Shown here: positions 1 to 12,500 of the stretch, in pieces
How positions within the stretch are numbered: the first letter of the stretch is position 1
Layout of the letters: every line of letters begins with the position of its first letter
Assembly (NCBI GenBank): GCA_036897485.1
Contig: JAYMTF010000368.1
Span: 1 to 38,276, forward strand
Source: Pelargonium nanum
Taxonomy: Eukaryota > Streptophyta > Magnoliopsida > Geraniales > Geraniaceae
Direction: 5' to 3'
Length of the DNA stretch: 38,276 nt
Made by a program: the position numbers and the translations under genes
The notes under the pieces: generated by a model
The model's input: only the letters and a program-made list of their open reading frames with translations
The model's database searches: none
Told to the model about the DNA's origin: nothing

Positions 1-189
1 AAAACTAACGGATGGAAAAAAAAATAAGAATCCTTCGACTTTTGTTATACTTTTAACAACAAATAGAAGCCTCAAATCACAAAAACTAGCCTTTGTTCCT
101 CTCATTTACTACAACAGATTCTCTACAAATTTGTAACAACATATATAAACTAAACCCTAATTCTAGTTTACTTTTAACTATCATTTAGC

Positions 190-347
190 GAACCACAACA
201 AAACGAGCTCTCAATTTGCTAGAATTCACATAAAAACAACGGGAACTCACCAACGACGTGGTAAGTTTACTTCATATAGAGAACCACAACAAACCGAGCA
301 CTCAAATTGCTCGATTTCATGTTAAAAACAACGAGAACTCACCGACG
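190..347. repeat. Two-copy direct repeat beside the TBL stop codon
   Basis: About 65 bp at 190-254 (starting GAACCACAACAAAACGAGC) is repeated at 281-345 (starting GAACCACAACAAACCGAGC) with several substitutions, at a period near 91 bp. The second copy ends against the TBL stop codon, so the pair lies in or just past the 3' untranslated region. The rest of 1-189 is AT-rich with nothing recognisable. Confidence 0.75.
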
Positions 348-3042
348 TCAAGTGGGCGGGCCTTGGTTGGCCTCAAAATCCCGTCTTATGATTTCCAGGA
401 CAAGTTCGTTCCACGTGTCAACGGGACCCGGCATGCACCAATGCAAGCAATCCTGTGGCGGGGGCGTCCCCCCCGGCCCACGCTTCGTGAGCTTGTTCGG
501 GTCAGGGCTCCGGTAAGGCCCGGGATGACCGTCGTGGCGGTATCCAAAGGCTTCAGTGATGTCCATTAGTTTTAACCTCGATTTATTTGTTGCCTTCTTG
601 ATTGCCTGATTGAAACCCGTTACCTGCTTCTCATGCATTATGTTTGTAAACCCGTTTTCCACCAATTCCCCGGGATTAAGAGGCTTTACCTTTCCCGTGC
701 ACGATCCGCCGGTGTTCCACGCTCCACCCTCGTAGTGGTCGGGTGAGAAGGAGCGCACAATGGTCAAGCCGGTGTAATTTGGATGCGTAGCCATAGCCGT
801 GAGAGCCGTGTCAACAGATATTCCAAATGCTTCGATGTTGTTGACTTTCATCGGCTTAGAGTTGTCCGGCCACCACAACTGTCCACCAACAATCTCGTTG
901 TTCAAGATATACACAGATTGCTTGGCAAACCAATGACCGGAAGAAAGAATGACCACATCGAAACTCGGGATGAATTCCATGAAGTACTCATCGGGAGCAT
1001 CGAGAAAGAGCTTGTCCACGCCCTCAGGGGCATAATCAAACTTTTCAGATGTCTTGTGGACAAGCCACGAAGACCATATTCGAACGATCATTGTAGATGT
1101 TGACTGGAATGCCCATCGCTGCATTTTCCGGCTGCCGCGGTTTTTTGGAACTTCTACCTGAAAATAACCCGAAACAAAATTTTAGAAAAAAGATTATCCA
1201 TTCAAGGCTCCAAGTAGACACCGATCGTGTTTATAGGTCATTGGAAATGGAAAATGGAAAGTATGATTCCGCAAATAGGTTTTGGCAATGAAACTCGGTT
1301 TTGGCTAAATTTCATTCCTAGGTTTGAAGTCGAACCACTTAGAGCGATAGCTACTCGAGGATACTAAAATGTTAATCATTTAACTAACCATATTAAAGGA
1401 AGCAAATTTCAAAGCTGAAAAGAAAATGAAACTGAGAATTCACCACAACTAAGGGTGGCTCGTGTTGGAAGTCTAGTATTATGCTAAATGGATCAACCGA
1501 TCACGACCCACTTATTAAGAGGGTTGAGTACACAACACAAACACGGCCCGTTTATAAGCGGGTGACACGACACACTCACATGACAAAAATTGACGGCCCT
1601 CAAAAAAGCTCCTAAGAAGTTAAGACAATAGACTCGCTTTTCATGTCCATATCCGTTGACTATCTTACAGAAGAAATGTGTTGATAAATCAAATGATATA
1701 ACCGGTCCTCTCAAGCATTAAGCTACAAACTAATGTGGACAAAAATGATTTCACGGAGCATAAATTATAGTAAGTTCGGGTACTTGCCTGCCAAAGAAGG
1801 CACAACAGTGATTCCATCTGGTTTCGCGCAACTGAGTCACCAATGAAAGCGAGCGTCTTTCCTCTCATCAACTCCAGAAATTTTCTACCATCAAAACGAG
1901 GGAGGTCACACTGAGCGGGTTTCCATCGCCAATTCTCGTATTCCTTGTCAGGCCTCCCATTGCCCTGGCAGTTTTGCATCTGAGTCACAACAGGGCACGT
2001 GTTGTTCGTGTATACTGGTCCGGCCGGATCATAAAACCAATTTCCATGGTACAAATCACAACCTAAGATGAAAAACACGAATAAGAACCTTGATAGAATA
2101 AGAAACTAGAAAGGATAGGAAAATAAGTAATCGAATCTGCATGGGAAACTTTAATCCAGGTCAAGGTCAGTGCAAACCGATCAAATTCAGGCCAAATTGG
2201 CCTCTAACTTGAGTTTTTTTTTTTCTTTCAAATTTGGCCAAAAATTGGCCAAACATATAGATTTATACTTAGCTATATTGCGATTGGGTTATAGCAATAA
2301 TGCAACAAGCGCAGCAAACACGTGTATTATACAAATATCAAGCAAATATATTCATAACGAATCTTCAACAAACCGACATGGTGGGTTTTGGATGAAAGCA
2401 ATGAGAGTGGCAAAGGTTACCTGTATCAACCGAACCAGCCTTCGTATCATTATTGGGAAGAGAAGATAAATCCGATGTAGCCCCTGATTTGGAATCGGAC
2501 GATGTGAGGACAGTGGCGGTATCATTTGATTCCTTCTCCAGAATGGTAGAATCATTTGGCAGAGCTGGAGAAAGATCTTCATCAATTCTGATACCAACCG
2601 TGGCATTGGAGGAAACAGAGCTATTATCCGACTCATTTTCTAGTCTCAAAGCAGAAGAAACTACATTATTCTCCGCAGGTTGGTCCACGGTTTTCTCGGG
2701 TTCTGACACAATCGGTGTTACAGAAGAAGAGACTACATGATTCTCCGCAGGTTGGTCCACTGTTTTCTCAGGTTCCGACACAATTGGTGAATCAGACGAC
2801 ACTTTGTGTACTATATCATCGAGTGGAAGATCGCCGACAGTTTGATTGACTTCATGAAAGTCAACTTTGTTCGAAATATCATAAAAGTACCCACGAACGG
2901 TGGAACCGATAGGGTTCGAGACCAAAAGGCTAGAAGCAAAAACTAAGAACAATGCCAATCCTCCGATGGAGGCTACAATGGCCGAAAGGCTTCGTGGGAA
3001 AGCGGCCATCACATGAGCCCCTTTAGGCGAGCCCTGAGTCAT
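348..3042 (-). CDS. Trichome birefringence-like (TBL/DUF231) polysaccharide O-acetyltransferase, 3 coding exons
   Basis: Exons read on the minus strand are 3042-2421, 2062-1788 and 1157-348, joining in frame to 568 residues. Residues 1-17 are cytosolic, and about 18-41 form one hydrophobic segment, giving a type II Golgi membrane protein. A Ser/Asn/Thr-rich stem follows to about residue 207. The TBL domain starts at GCDLYHG (208-214). The catalytic GDS motif is at 282-284 (FIGDSVARNQ) and the DxxH motif is DCLH at 535-538, followed by WCMPGPVDTWNEL. Known members acetylate xylan, xyloglucan, mannan or pectin in the Golgi; which substrate applies here cannot be told. Intron 1 (2063-2420) is GT-AG. 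Intron 2 (1158-1787) has a GC donor. The stem carries a 24-residue tandem duplication (86-109 and 110-133). The start is the first ATG after the inferred leader exon and precedes the membrane anchor. The family call is firm; the member (perhaps the TBL14-18 group) is a guess. Confidence 0.95.
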
Positions 3043-3046
3043 TGCT

Positions 3047-3668
3047 TTAAGAGTCTAGCAACTCCTATAGCAACACACGAAACACGGCATTGCTTTGTCG
3101 TGTTACCAATTCAGCTAACTCGGATCTCACCACTATTCCCTAGCAACCAAGTACCCAATTTTCTTCTCCAATCAAGCTAACCTCTTAACAGTTCTAATTC
3201 AGCAACAGTCTCCGATTTCTCAAAACGCCCACCAAAATTAGCTTCACAACTCTCCAATCTCTCCTTACCAACCCTGAAAAATACATAACATTTACCAAAA
3301 CATCAGGAATACTCAACATTTAAGAACCAAAACAGTAATTTTTGGCCATAGCATTAACACTAACACCTTCAAATATGAAAAGAAGCAATTAACAGTTTCA
3401 AAACCGTCTAGGAACTCCTATAGCAAAACACAAACATGGCACTGTTTTACCGTCATACTAATTCAACTATTTCCTAGAAACCGAGTATAGTAGCAAGTAG
3501 CTAACAAATTTTCAAACACCGCCCAATTTTCTTCTCCAATCAAGCTAAAGTCTAACAATTTCGATCCGGCAACAGTCTCTGATTTCTCAGGATACATAAA
3601 ACACCAAAATCAAATATTTTTTTCCATAGCATTAACACTAACACCTTCATATATGAAAAGAAACAACC
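3047..3668. repeat. Diverged direct duplication of the TBL leader exon and adjoining intron
   Basis: Two diverged copies of a roughly 270-350-bp block lie side by side, at about 3047-3395 and 3404-3668. Shared landmarks in order are AACTCCTATAGCAA, CCCAATTTTCTTCTCCAATC, CAACAGTCTC.GATTTCTCA, and CATAGCATTAACACTAACAC followed by ATATGAAAAGAA. The proximal copy contains the proposed second leader exon and its splice acceptor; the distal copy lies inside the leader intron. Confidence 0.75.
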
Positions 3669-3769
3669 AAGCTAAACTCGAACCAATTCACAACCGTCGA
3701 CAGCTTCTCCAAAAACCCACCTAAACAGGCTAAATTTGCTTCTATCCCCACCATAAATCCATAAAAAAA

Positions 3770-4250
3770 ATTCCAAAGACAACCATATATTCACAACATT
3801 AGCACTAACAACCAAATTTATCAATAATGAATATAAATCCTTTCTAAAATGAGCACAAACAAAAAAGATAAAGAACTAAAAACAGACAAATTTTCCATTA
3901 ATAGTAACACAACAAAACTTCAAATTATTGAAACAAACAATCAAATTCAAATCCATGAATTCTAAACATTGAAGAACTAGAGTCTAAAACAATCAAATCT
4001 TTTCCATAACAGTTACACTACAGAACTTCAAATCACTGAATCAACCAAAAAAGAACTAAAACAACCAAAAAAAATTCCATAACAGTAACACTACAAAACT
4101 TCAAATCACTGAATCAAACAATAAAATTCAAATCCTTTCTCAAATGGGCACAAACGAAAACCTCTAAAACACCCAATTTTTCCATAAAAATTACGCTAAT
4201 ACCTTCCAATTATGCTAACAAACAACCAAGCTCAAATCATTTCTCAAATG
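3770..4250. repeat. Imperfect direct repeats in the TBL leader intron
   Basis: Short A/C-rich units recur with variation: ACTTCAAATCACTGAATCAA appears near 4025 and again near 4098, with a third diverged form near 3918. AAATCCTTTCT.AAATG.GCACAAAC appears near 3836 and 4130. ATTTTTCCATAA-type segments precede them. Spacing is irregular (about 70-210 bp), so this looks like repeated local duplication, not a clean satellite. Confidence 0.6.
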
Positions 4251-4560
4251 GAAATGTACGATAAATCCAACCCACCTCTCGATTCCTCGAACTGATCAAA
4301 ACCCAGCTCGCAAAAACTGTGATTTCCAATTATTTGAGCTCGATTGAAGTGTGAGAACCCAGAATTTGGATAGAGAAATTGAATCGCTGAGCAATCTGGT
4401 TCAGGAATGTGAAGAAGGATTGGATTGCGAGATTTGCGGAGAATGTGGAATTTAGGCAGATTTGAGATCTTGGATCGAGAGAAGAAAAAATTAATAGGAA
4501 TTAAATGTTGAAGAGAGGTTGATGTGAGTTTCGATCTTCGATTTTGAGCTCTTCACTTGC

Positions 4561-6561
4561 CTTTATTGCTCGTCAGGTACTGTGTGAAATGAGAGGAGGT
4601 GGAAACGAGGAAGGTATCGAGTTGAAATTACTAAAATAGCCTTCTGTTTTTTTTTTTCCACTATCCACTTTTGGATAAAGGTGTTCATGAATGTATTTGA
4701 GTCGACAATTTGCAAAATAACTCGTGGGTACTCGTCCTAAAATTTGAATATTTGGGTCACGTGATATAAGATAAGATACGACTTGTTTTGGGGTCGGGCT
4801 GTACAAACTCACACGAAACTAGTAATTCTTTGGATGATAAAGTCGTTTCGTAACTCAAACGAATTTGCAGTTTTTTCATGTCGGATTTGCAGTTGGTTAA
4901 TTTAGCTGACTCCCATATATCAAAAAATTATTCTACTATGAGCTGTATATAAACTTTTGCTTGGGTTGACAAACAAAACATAGGTGTTTTTTGTTTAACA
5001 TGTCGGGTTAGGCCCAATCAAATTCAGCTCAATTCCGGCCCGTGATATATTTTACTTGCAAAATAGTTGCGGCCCGCATAACATCACTAGTTCGACACTA
5101 TTATATTTATTAACAATTTAATAGATAGTAGCAAATTGAATACAACGTCAGTAAAATCAAACTATTTTTGTTCCATATTGAATACATAATTAGGTAGGGA
5201 ATCAAAATATGAGAATTAAATTAGAAAAATTAAAATATTAAGTAACAGATTAGATAAAAATTTAGATAACACATGTTACAAAAATCCAAAACCTTATTGC
5301 CTTGTAGCTTGTTTTGTTGTTTGTTATGTTTTGCTAATTTTGTGTGCAAACTTTTGCTTATGGTATATGTAATTGACTAAAGAGGTTAATTTGTTGGAAA
5401 CAAGTTTTGAGATTATATTTTTTGATATCAATTTGAATATTGTTCCAAATCTATATTTCACATGTTTGGTTCCAATTTGCAAAACCACAAATACAAATTC
5501 ATTATCTAGTTTGCAATGTTTTGGTAGCAACATTTGAGGATAAGGCTAGGCGTGTGCATCGGTTCAAACCCAAATTAAATCATACCAGGTCGAAATTTAT
5601 AGAAATCCCAGGACCAGAGACTGAATCGGAGATTCACATATTGAATTAGGGTTGGATTGATTGAATTGAAAGCTTGACTTGCTAGCTTTAGGTCGTTTCA
5701 GTGATGGCATGCGAGTTGCGTAAGAGAATTTATGTAATTGACTCGGTCAAACAATTGGTTCAACGGCTATCCCATAACTATTTATATTTGGATTGCATAA
5801 AGTAGACCATATCAAGTTTTGTCGGCCCGGCAAATCCACAAATTACTAGTAAAAGCCTAAAAGATGCACCCATTTCATATTATACTGAAATTAGACTTTT
5901 TTTTCAATCAAACCTATAAAACATGACCTAAACCTCGTGTTGTCATCTTTAGGTCATATCAGCATGATTGCAAAAAAAGTTGATGAACCGATAATTGACT
6001 TGTTCGAACAACCGTTCAACAAATGTCTCGTATCTATCTCTATTCAAGTTGCTTTAACTAGGATTGATCAAATTTTAGGCCGATCAGACAAATGCAAACA
6101 TTTTACTTGCAAAACTTCAAAATCACACCCCCATTGGACCAATCTCGGATTAGACTTTTCTAACCGAACCCATGAAGACCAAACATGAAACTCAAGTCGT
6201 CAGCTCTAGACTAGATCAGGGATGACTCGTGAGCCGCAAAAGAGAATGGTTGAACCGGAAATTGACTTGGTCAAGTGTCCGGTTCAGCTCATGTCCATTA
6301 GTCATTACTGGTAAGAACCAAATTGTCACTGTCCTCCCGCCAAACCCCCAAATTCATAGTCTAAGGGTTTAAGCTTCTTCTTCTTCTTCGTCTCCACCAA
6401 ACCAAAACCCTAGCTTTCTGCTACAATCACAGTCACTGGCTGTGTCATTGTACCAATTCTCTATCCAATTCCATCTCCACATCTTCAATTCCAGCAAAAA
6501 ACCAGAGCATCACTCACTCACTCTCTATATCAAACCCTAGAATTCCAAATTACGTCTCAAA
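4561..6561. other. Intergenic/promoter region between divergent TBL and CPSF160 genes
   Basis: About 2 kb of AT-rich DNA with no supportable gene. It must hold the promoters of both divergent genes, but no clear TATA box is seen for either. A CTT-rich pyrimidine tract at about 6373-6392 lies in the likely CPSF160 leader, a common feature of TATA-less plant housekeeping promoters. The stretch 5540-6210 has diverged text of the kind seen in other repeat remnants of this window; its right edge (about 6196-6208) reads TAGAGCTGACGA on the minus strand, resembling the terminal motif shared elsewhere. Confidence 0.5.
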
Positions 6562-9500
6562 ATGAGCTTCGCAGCGTACAAGATGATGCATTGGCCGACG
6601 GGGATCGACAACTGCGCGTCCGGATTCGTCACGCACTCGCGAGCCGATTTCGCGCCGCAAATTGCGCCGATTCCGGCGGACGATTTGGAGTCCGAGTGGC
6701 CGGCGCGGCGGGGCGTTGGTCCGATTCCGAATCTCGTTGTTTCTTCAGGTAATGTGCTTGAAGTGTACGTGGTTCGGGTGCAAGAGGAGGGAGCTAGGGG
6801 TTCGGGAGAAGCTAAGCGTGGAGGGGTTTTGGATGGAGTCTCTGGCGCTTCACTTGAACTTGTCTGCCATTACAGGTTTGCTCCAAAGTTTCGCTAATTG
6901 TGTTTCAATGTAGATTGATTTGTTCCAGTTGTGTTACTGTACGTTGCATTTTAGTCATTATCAGTGAACACACACAAGAATTTGTTGAAGAATTGATCAT
7001 TTGAAATTGAAAGATCTCTAATTTTTTCGAGTCTCAAACTATTGACTAGGAGTACCTTGTAATGTAGTAGTTAGATTGATGAAATGTATTTTTTTTAGTT
7101 TCATGTGTTAGTGTGTTGCTTATTGATTTGGAATATTGAAGGTATGGGATTGGGAATATGATACTCACTTTGTTACAAAATGAGGGTTCCATAAGGAAGA
7201 GTTAGTGAGAGTTGTATTTTTCCCCTTTTACCCCTACATGCTCTTATTGTAACAAACTTAAGAGCTTACTACTAGCCTATGTTACTGATATCGTTGGTAT
7301 TCATCCACAACAAACTAACCAAAAAAGAAAGTGGACACCCATGTCAGGGTGGAGGGCGCATGTCTTATCGAACCTGTTCGGTATATTTGCTCTTGTTTGT
7401 TTTTGGATTTTCTTTGTAATATGAATCAAGTTCAGTAGTGAAATTGCCATTTGAAATTACAAAATGCATTTGACTGTTAGTTCTTTCTCAGTGAAGCAGA
7501 GGTGTCTGTTCTGTTTGTTAATTGTTAGATGCTTGTCACACACTGACAAGTTATTTATATCACACGAGGGATGTTTTGATAGTTTACTGTACAACATAGT
7601 GGAGTTAGATAGTGTTGAAGTATCCCACATTGAAATAATGTGAAGTCACCACTTGATATACAGTATACCAGTTGGACCCTCCACCTAACAACTTAAGCTT
7701 TTGAGTTGGAGTAAAATTATGTTATCAGAGCTGGTTTGGTCTTGGCCCAGTGACACGACTGTGTTGCCTCCCTTGTCGTTCACGTTTAGGGTCCGTTGTG
7801 CTCTTCAGCTTGCACTTGAGGGATAGTGTTATATTTTTCCACTATAGGTTACGGCCCTTCATATTTTTCCATGCTATAAACTATAAAGTGCCATGGTGCA
7901 ATCCTTCCACAGGACAGATGCAATGGGCAGTGGGTGCTACAGTTGGAAGTAAAACATTTATATATTAATAGTAAATTCTACATTAAGCTATTGCTGTGCA
8001 TTCATTGCAGTTCATACCAAATCCATGTCAGTGTTATCATTTTCTTTCATCAAGGAAACACACATATTTACGTGTTTCTTAACCATTTTATTCGTCTTTA
8101 TTGTTTTACTTTATTCACTATCTGTTTTTTGGTCACTTCAATCTCCAAGTTCTAGTTTTTGTGATGTTCTTTATTAATGAATTGCCTATGTCAAAGGAAA
8201 ACTATTTAACATTCCTAAATCAGTAGTTGCTGCTGGGATGCAAGTAAAATTGATATTGGTAAATGGGTAAACTGGGCCTTGTGTTGAACACGGGTATAAG
8301 ATGCTGTTTTGTGTAGCCTGCAATACTAAATATTATTTAAATATCTATTACATTATTTATTAGTTAGTACTGTATAACATGAATGACAGTGGTGGTTGAA
8401 CTTATGCTACAGCCTACAAGGGTGGTTTGGGAAACAGGAAATAGGAGATGGCAAATCTTTGCATCTGAATTTTTCATCACAATATGCAGGATTTATATAA
8501 ATTTTAAATGTGTGTACTCATTATTGATCTGTTTCCATGCTTGTGTCTGTTTTGTCATCCTACCATTTTCTTAATCTGACAGTTAATTCACATTGTAGGT
8601 TGCACGGTAATGTGGAAACAATGGCTATCTTAGCAATAGGAAGTGGTGATGGTTCTAGAAGAAGAGATTCAATCATCTTAGCTTTTCCAGATGCAAAGAT
8701 TTCTGTTCTAGAGTATGACGATTCTATTCACGGACTTCGTACAAGGTGAGGGAAAATTTCAAAGAAAATTTGGAGATTCTCTTGCGCATAGTATCTTTGT
8801 CGAATGGGCAGTTACCTCTTGCGCAAAAATTAGAGTGTCGTGGGTAGCCGGGCAAATATGTATCAAACAAATTTATGTATGAGTCATGTTAACTAACTGT
8901 TCCATGATTAATATTTTTTAACAATACAATTAATGTTAATATTCTGTGAGATTCTCCAATTTATCGTCCTCCTTATGGAATCCAACTCAACCTTTGTGGA
9001 GTATCTAAGTTCTCATATTGGGGTCTCTCATATTACTTTAAATACTATACTGGTTACGTCTCCAAGTGCTCCTTTTGTTTTGTAAAGTTTATTTGCAACC
9101 ATATCCATTAGTTTTGAGTGATCTTATCTAACTGTGATTTATTAATATTTTTATTTTATTGGTCCTTATTTCAGTTCTATGCACTGTTTTGAGGGTCCAG
9201 AGTGGCTTCATTTGAAAAGAGGTAGAGAATCATTTGCAAGAGGCCCAACGGTAAAAGTTGATCCTCAAGGCAGGTGTGGTGGTGTCCTTGTTTTCGATTT
9301 GCAAATGATAATACTTAAGGCTGCTCAGGTATCTTTTCTCTCATGAGTTACTCTTCTTTGGTAGCTTCATATTTAACATAACTTCAAGTATCTTTCTGTC
9401 TTATGGTCTATTCAATTTGCTCTTGCCTGGAAACTTCATTCATCATATTAAGAAACTGGTTGTTTTCCGTTTATATTTTTCTATATATCCTACAAAACAA

Positions 9501-12500
9501 CCTTTACTTTTTCCTCAGGTTGGATCTGGTTTGGTTGGTGATGATGACACTTCAACTGGTGCAGTGTCTGCTCATATTGAGTCATCTTACATCATTGGTC
9601 TACGAGATTTAGAGATGAAGCATGTGAAGGATTTTATTTTTATACATGGTGAGTGATTCAGTAATATTCTTCATACTTTTAATTTTGATTTACCAAATTG
9701 CTTTTGTGTGGCTCCTAGCAAATAGCATACTCATAACATGGTATTGTTAAAAATTATATTATTGATGTGAATGAGTTGTGTTAACTGGTGCAAGAGAGAC
9801 CCCTTCATATAAGATATTTAGACTAAAAATAGGAAACAAACTAGACTTACTAACTTAGAATTGCATCTTCACAGTCATCAACTCATCATACTGGAAATGT
9901 CACAGTGTCTGCTTAAATGTGAGTGAAATCTATAATCTACGAGTAACATTAAAGGATACTGACTTTAAAGTTGTGATGAGGGTGCAACATTTGGGTTTGC
10001 AAGAAATCACTGAAAAATCTCAATGGAGATATGCTTTTTGCTTTTCATGAGTTAATGGGTTTCTAATTTGATGAGTAGCTTGAAGGAAGGAGTGAAGGCA
10101 AGCCTAATTAGATCATGAATAAGAGATGTACTTTTGCATGGCTGTTCCTTTTTATATGAAAACCATTCTCCCATATCTTTTCAATATTTGTTTCAAATGG
10201 CTCATCAGAAACAAATTGAAATTAAGGTAGATGGTGCTTGCGTTAGAGCTTGTTGGTCTATGTTCTAAATGAGAGATAACTCCCCTGTATTTGCAACAAC
10301 TCTCCATAAAGGCTGTAAAACAATTGTTAGCTGTAGTGGGTTTGGTTTATGGAAAGGGATTAGTGGTGTATGTTTTTTTGCCTGATCAATTTTTCTTAAT
10401 CTTTGTGGCAGAGAAGAGTTCATGGCATAATGAATAGTGTTAGGAAGAGCCCTTGATTTTCTATTGTGGCCTCTGATAATCAGGCGTAGTTAGGCGTGTT
10501 GTAAGGTTGGTCTAGATGGGTGACAAGCCACAATGGTGGTTGCATTGTAAGATTGGTGTGGATGGTCGTTATCTTGTATACTTGAATTAGGTTGACCCTA
10601 ACTGCAAGTAAGGAGTTTTTCGTCAAATCTCATTACAAGTTTTTGAAGTGTGCTGATGATGGTAGGTGACTTAGTTTAAGGTATTGTTGCTGGGGGGCTG
10701 GGGATGGTGACACCAGGATTGTCGATTAACTACGAAAACACACTCGCTGAGTAGATTTCTTCATTGTGTAAAATTTGCTCTCATTTACTATGTTCTATAT
10801 GTAAATATTTTTGGATGAAACAATCTGCTAGAAATAAGCTCAACCTTGGAACAGGACTGCAGTTTTTTTCCCCCCCTTGCAGGTGAATTCAATTCACCCA
10901 TTTTGGCAGTTTTACCATGAATTTAATAAATATTGTTGTCTGATCAGCTAACTTTATTGAAGTTTACTATTTTGAATGCGTTGATCTTTGAGCCACTTTC
11001 TATTAGCTCAGTCTCTTTTTCAATCTTGTATATAGGTTACATTGAGCCTGTGATGGTAATCCTTCATGAACAGGAGCCTACCTGGGCCGGACGTGTTGCA
11101 TGGAAACATCATACTTGCACGATTTCTGCTTTAAGTATTAGCACTACTTTGAAGCAGCATCCTCTCATATGGTCAGCCGTTGTAAGTTCTGATATAGAAA
11201 ATGCTAAAACCACTATTTGAGAAGTGTTGGTAATTGCAGTGGCTGTTAATATCATATGAATTTGCAGTTGAACTTTAAAGTTACTATGATTAGTTGATAT
11301 TTACAATGAAGAGTTCATGTCTCTAATAGAATTCACTTTCTACGTTGGTAGTATTTAATGATGTCTGTATATCTTGAATACTTTCAACAATTTGTTAGTC
11401 AGTGATTTTTTGGGCGCTAAATAAAACCTGATAATGTGTTACTGCACTTGCATATTGTAAATGCAATGTTACAATTGCTTCAAATGTCAAGGGTTTTCCT
11501 AATTACATGGTATTCAAAACGTAAATCTGCAGAGCTTTTGTTTTGACAACCTCAGTATATGTTTTGAGATTGTGAAAAACTACTGTACAATTGCATCATA
11601 ATATTTGAATAAAGATCCGATGCCACCATTTCAAACGGTGATAATTGTTATATTCAAACATTGTTAAACTTGTCCGTGGACTTGAAGATCAACATATCTT
11701 ACGATATCACAGCCTCTTTTTGTTTCTTTAAATATATTCTTATATATATATATATATATTGTTGTCTCCTTTATCAGAATCTTCCACATGACGCATACAA
11801 GCTTCTTGCTGTGCCATCGCCAATTGGAGGTGTTCTTGTGATTTGCACAAATACTATTCATTATCATAGTCAGGTATACTTGTGTCTTTCATATGTACTC
11901 TAATTGCGGCTGGAGATATTTTATGGGCTCATTCTTTCATTTCCCTAATTTAGGTTTTGATTGAATGTTGAAATGGATTAAATGTTTTTCCTTTTGTATA
12001 TGTCTAATTTCTCACTGGTCTGTTTTTGTGCAGTCTGCCTCATGTGCATTGGCTTTGAATAGTTATGCTGTCCCAGCTGATGGCAGGTAATTTCTTCTGT
12101 TTCTGACTCTTTCTAATCCAAGAAAAAAAAATATAGGAATGTCCGCCAGCCAATTTGTTTAGGATCCATAGGTTAGATAATTCGTTGGTAAATAGAGCTT
12201 ATGCATTCTCCAAAAGCTGTTACAAACAATGTAAAAGATTAATGTGCTTGCATTTGTTCTCTTCTTATGATGCATATCTTATTTTCCTTACAACTGCAAG
12301 TTGAATTCACGGGCTTCCTAATTAGCAAAAAAAAAAAAAAAAACTCTTGTTGGCTGTTGCTTAAAAGACTGCTAAAGTGGTGAATATGAAATCCTAAGGA
12401 CATTAATGACTGAGTGAAAAAGGGAATTAAAGGTGTGTCTGGCAAATGACTGAGGACATTGATGACCGTGTCTTGTTCGTTCATCTTTTAGTAATTGATA

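Larger units (their letters stand above)
3043..4560 (-). promoter_or_regulatory. 5' leader of the TBL gene with a probable ~1-kb leader intron
   Basis: Upstream of the TBL start there is a good minus-strand donor (AG|GTGGGT, intron from 4275) and a good acceptor (TATTTTTCAG|GG, intron ends at 3274). This suggests a noncoding first exon from about 4276 toward 4560, a 1002-bp intron and a second leader exon at 3273-3043. Both splice sites are predicted from consensus only; no reading frame tests them. The intron is very A/C-rich on the plus strand (T/G-rich on the sense strand), which suits a plant intron, and it is built of imperfect direct repeats. Confidence 0.5.

Noticed and set aside
258-569. 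A 103-codon plus-strand frame over the TBL 3' end
   Set aside because: Its main part is antisense to the conserved TBL C-terminus, including the DxxH region.
10240-10780. GC-richer stretch in CPSF160 intron 4 suggestive of an old retroelement fragment
   Set aside because: I could not find reverse transcriptase, integrase or terminal motifs in any frame.
11740-11759. TA-repeat tract before CPSF160 exon 6
   Set aside because: A simple dinucleotide microsatellite within an intron; no wider structure.
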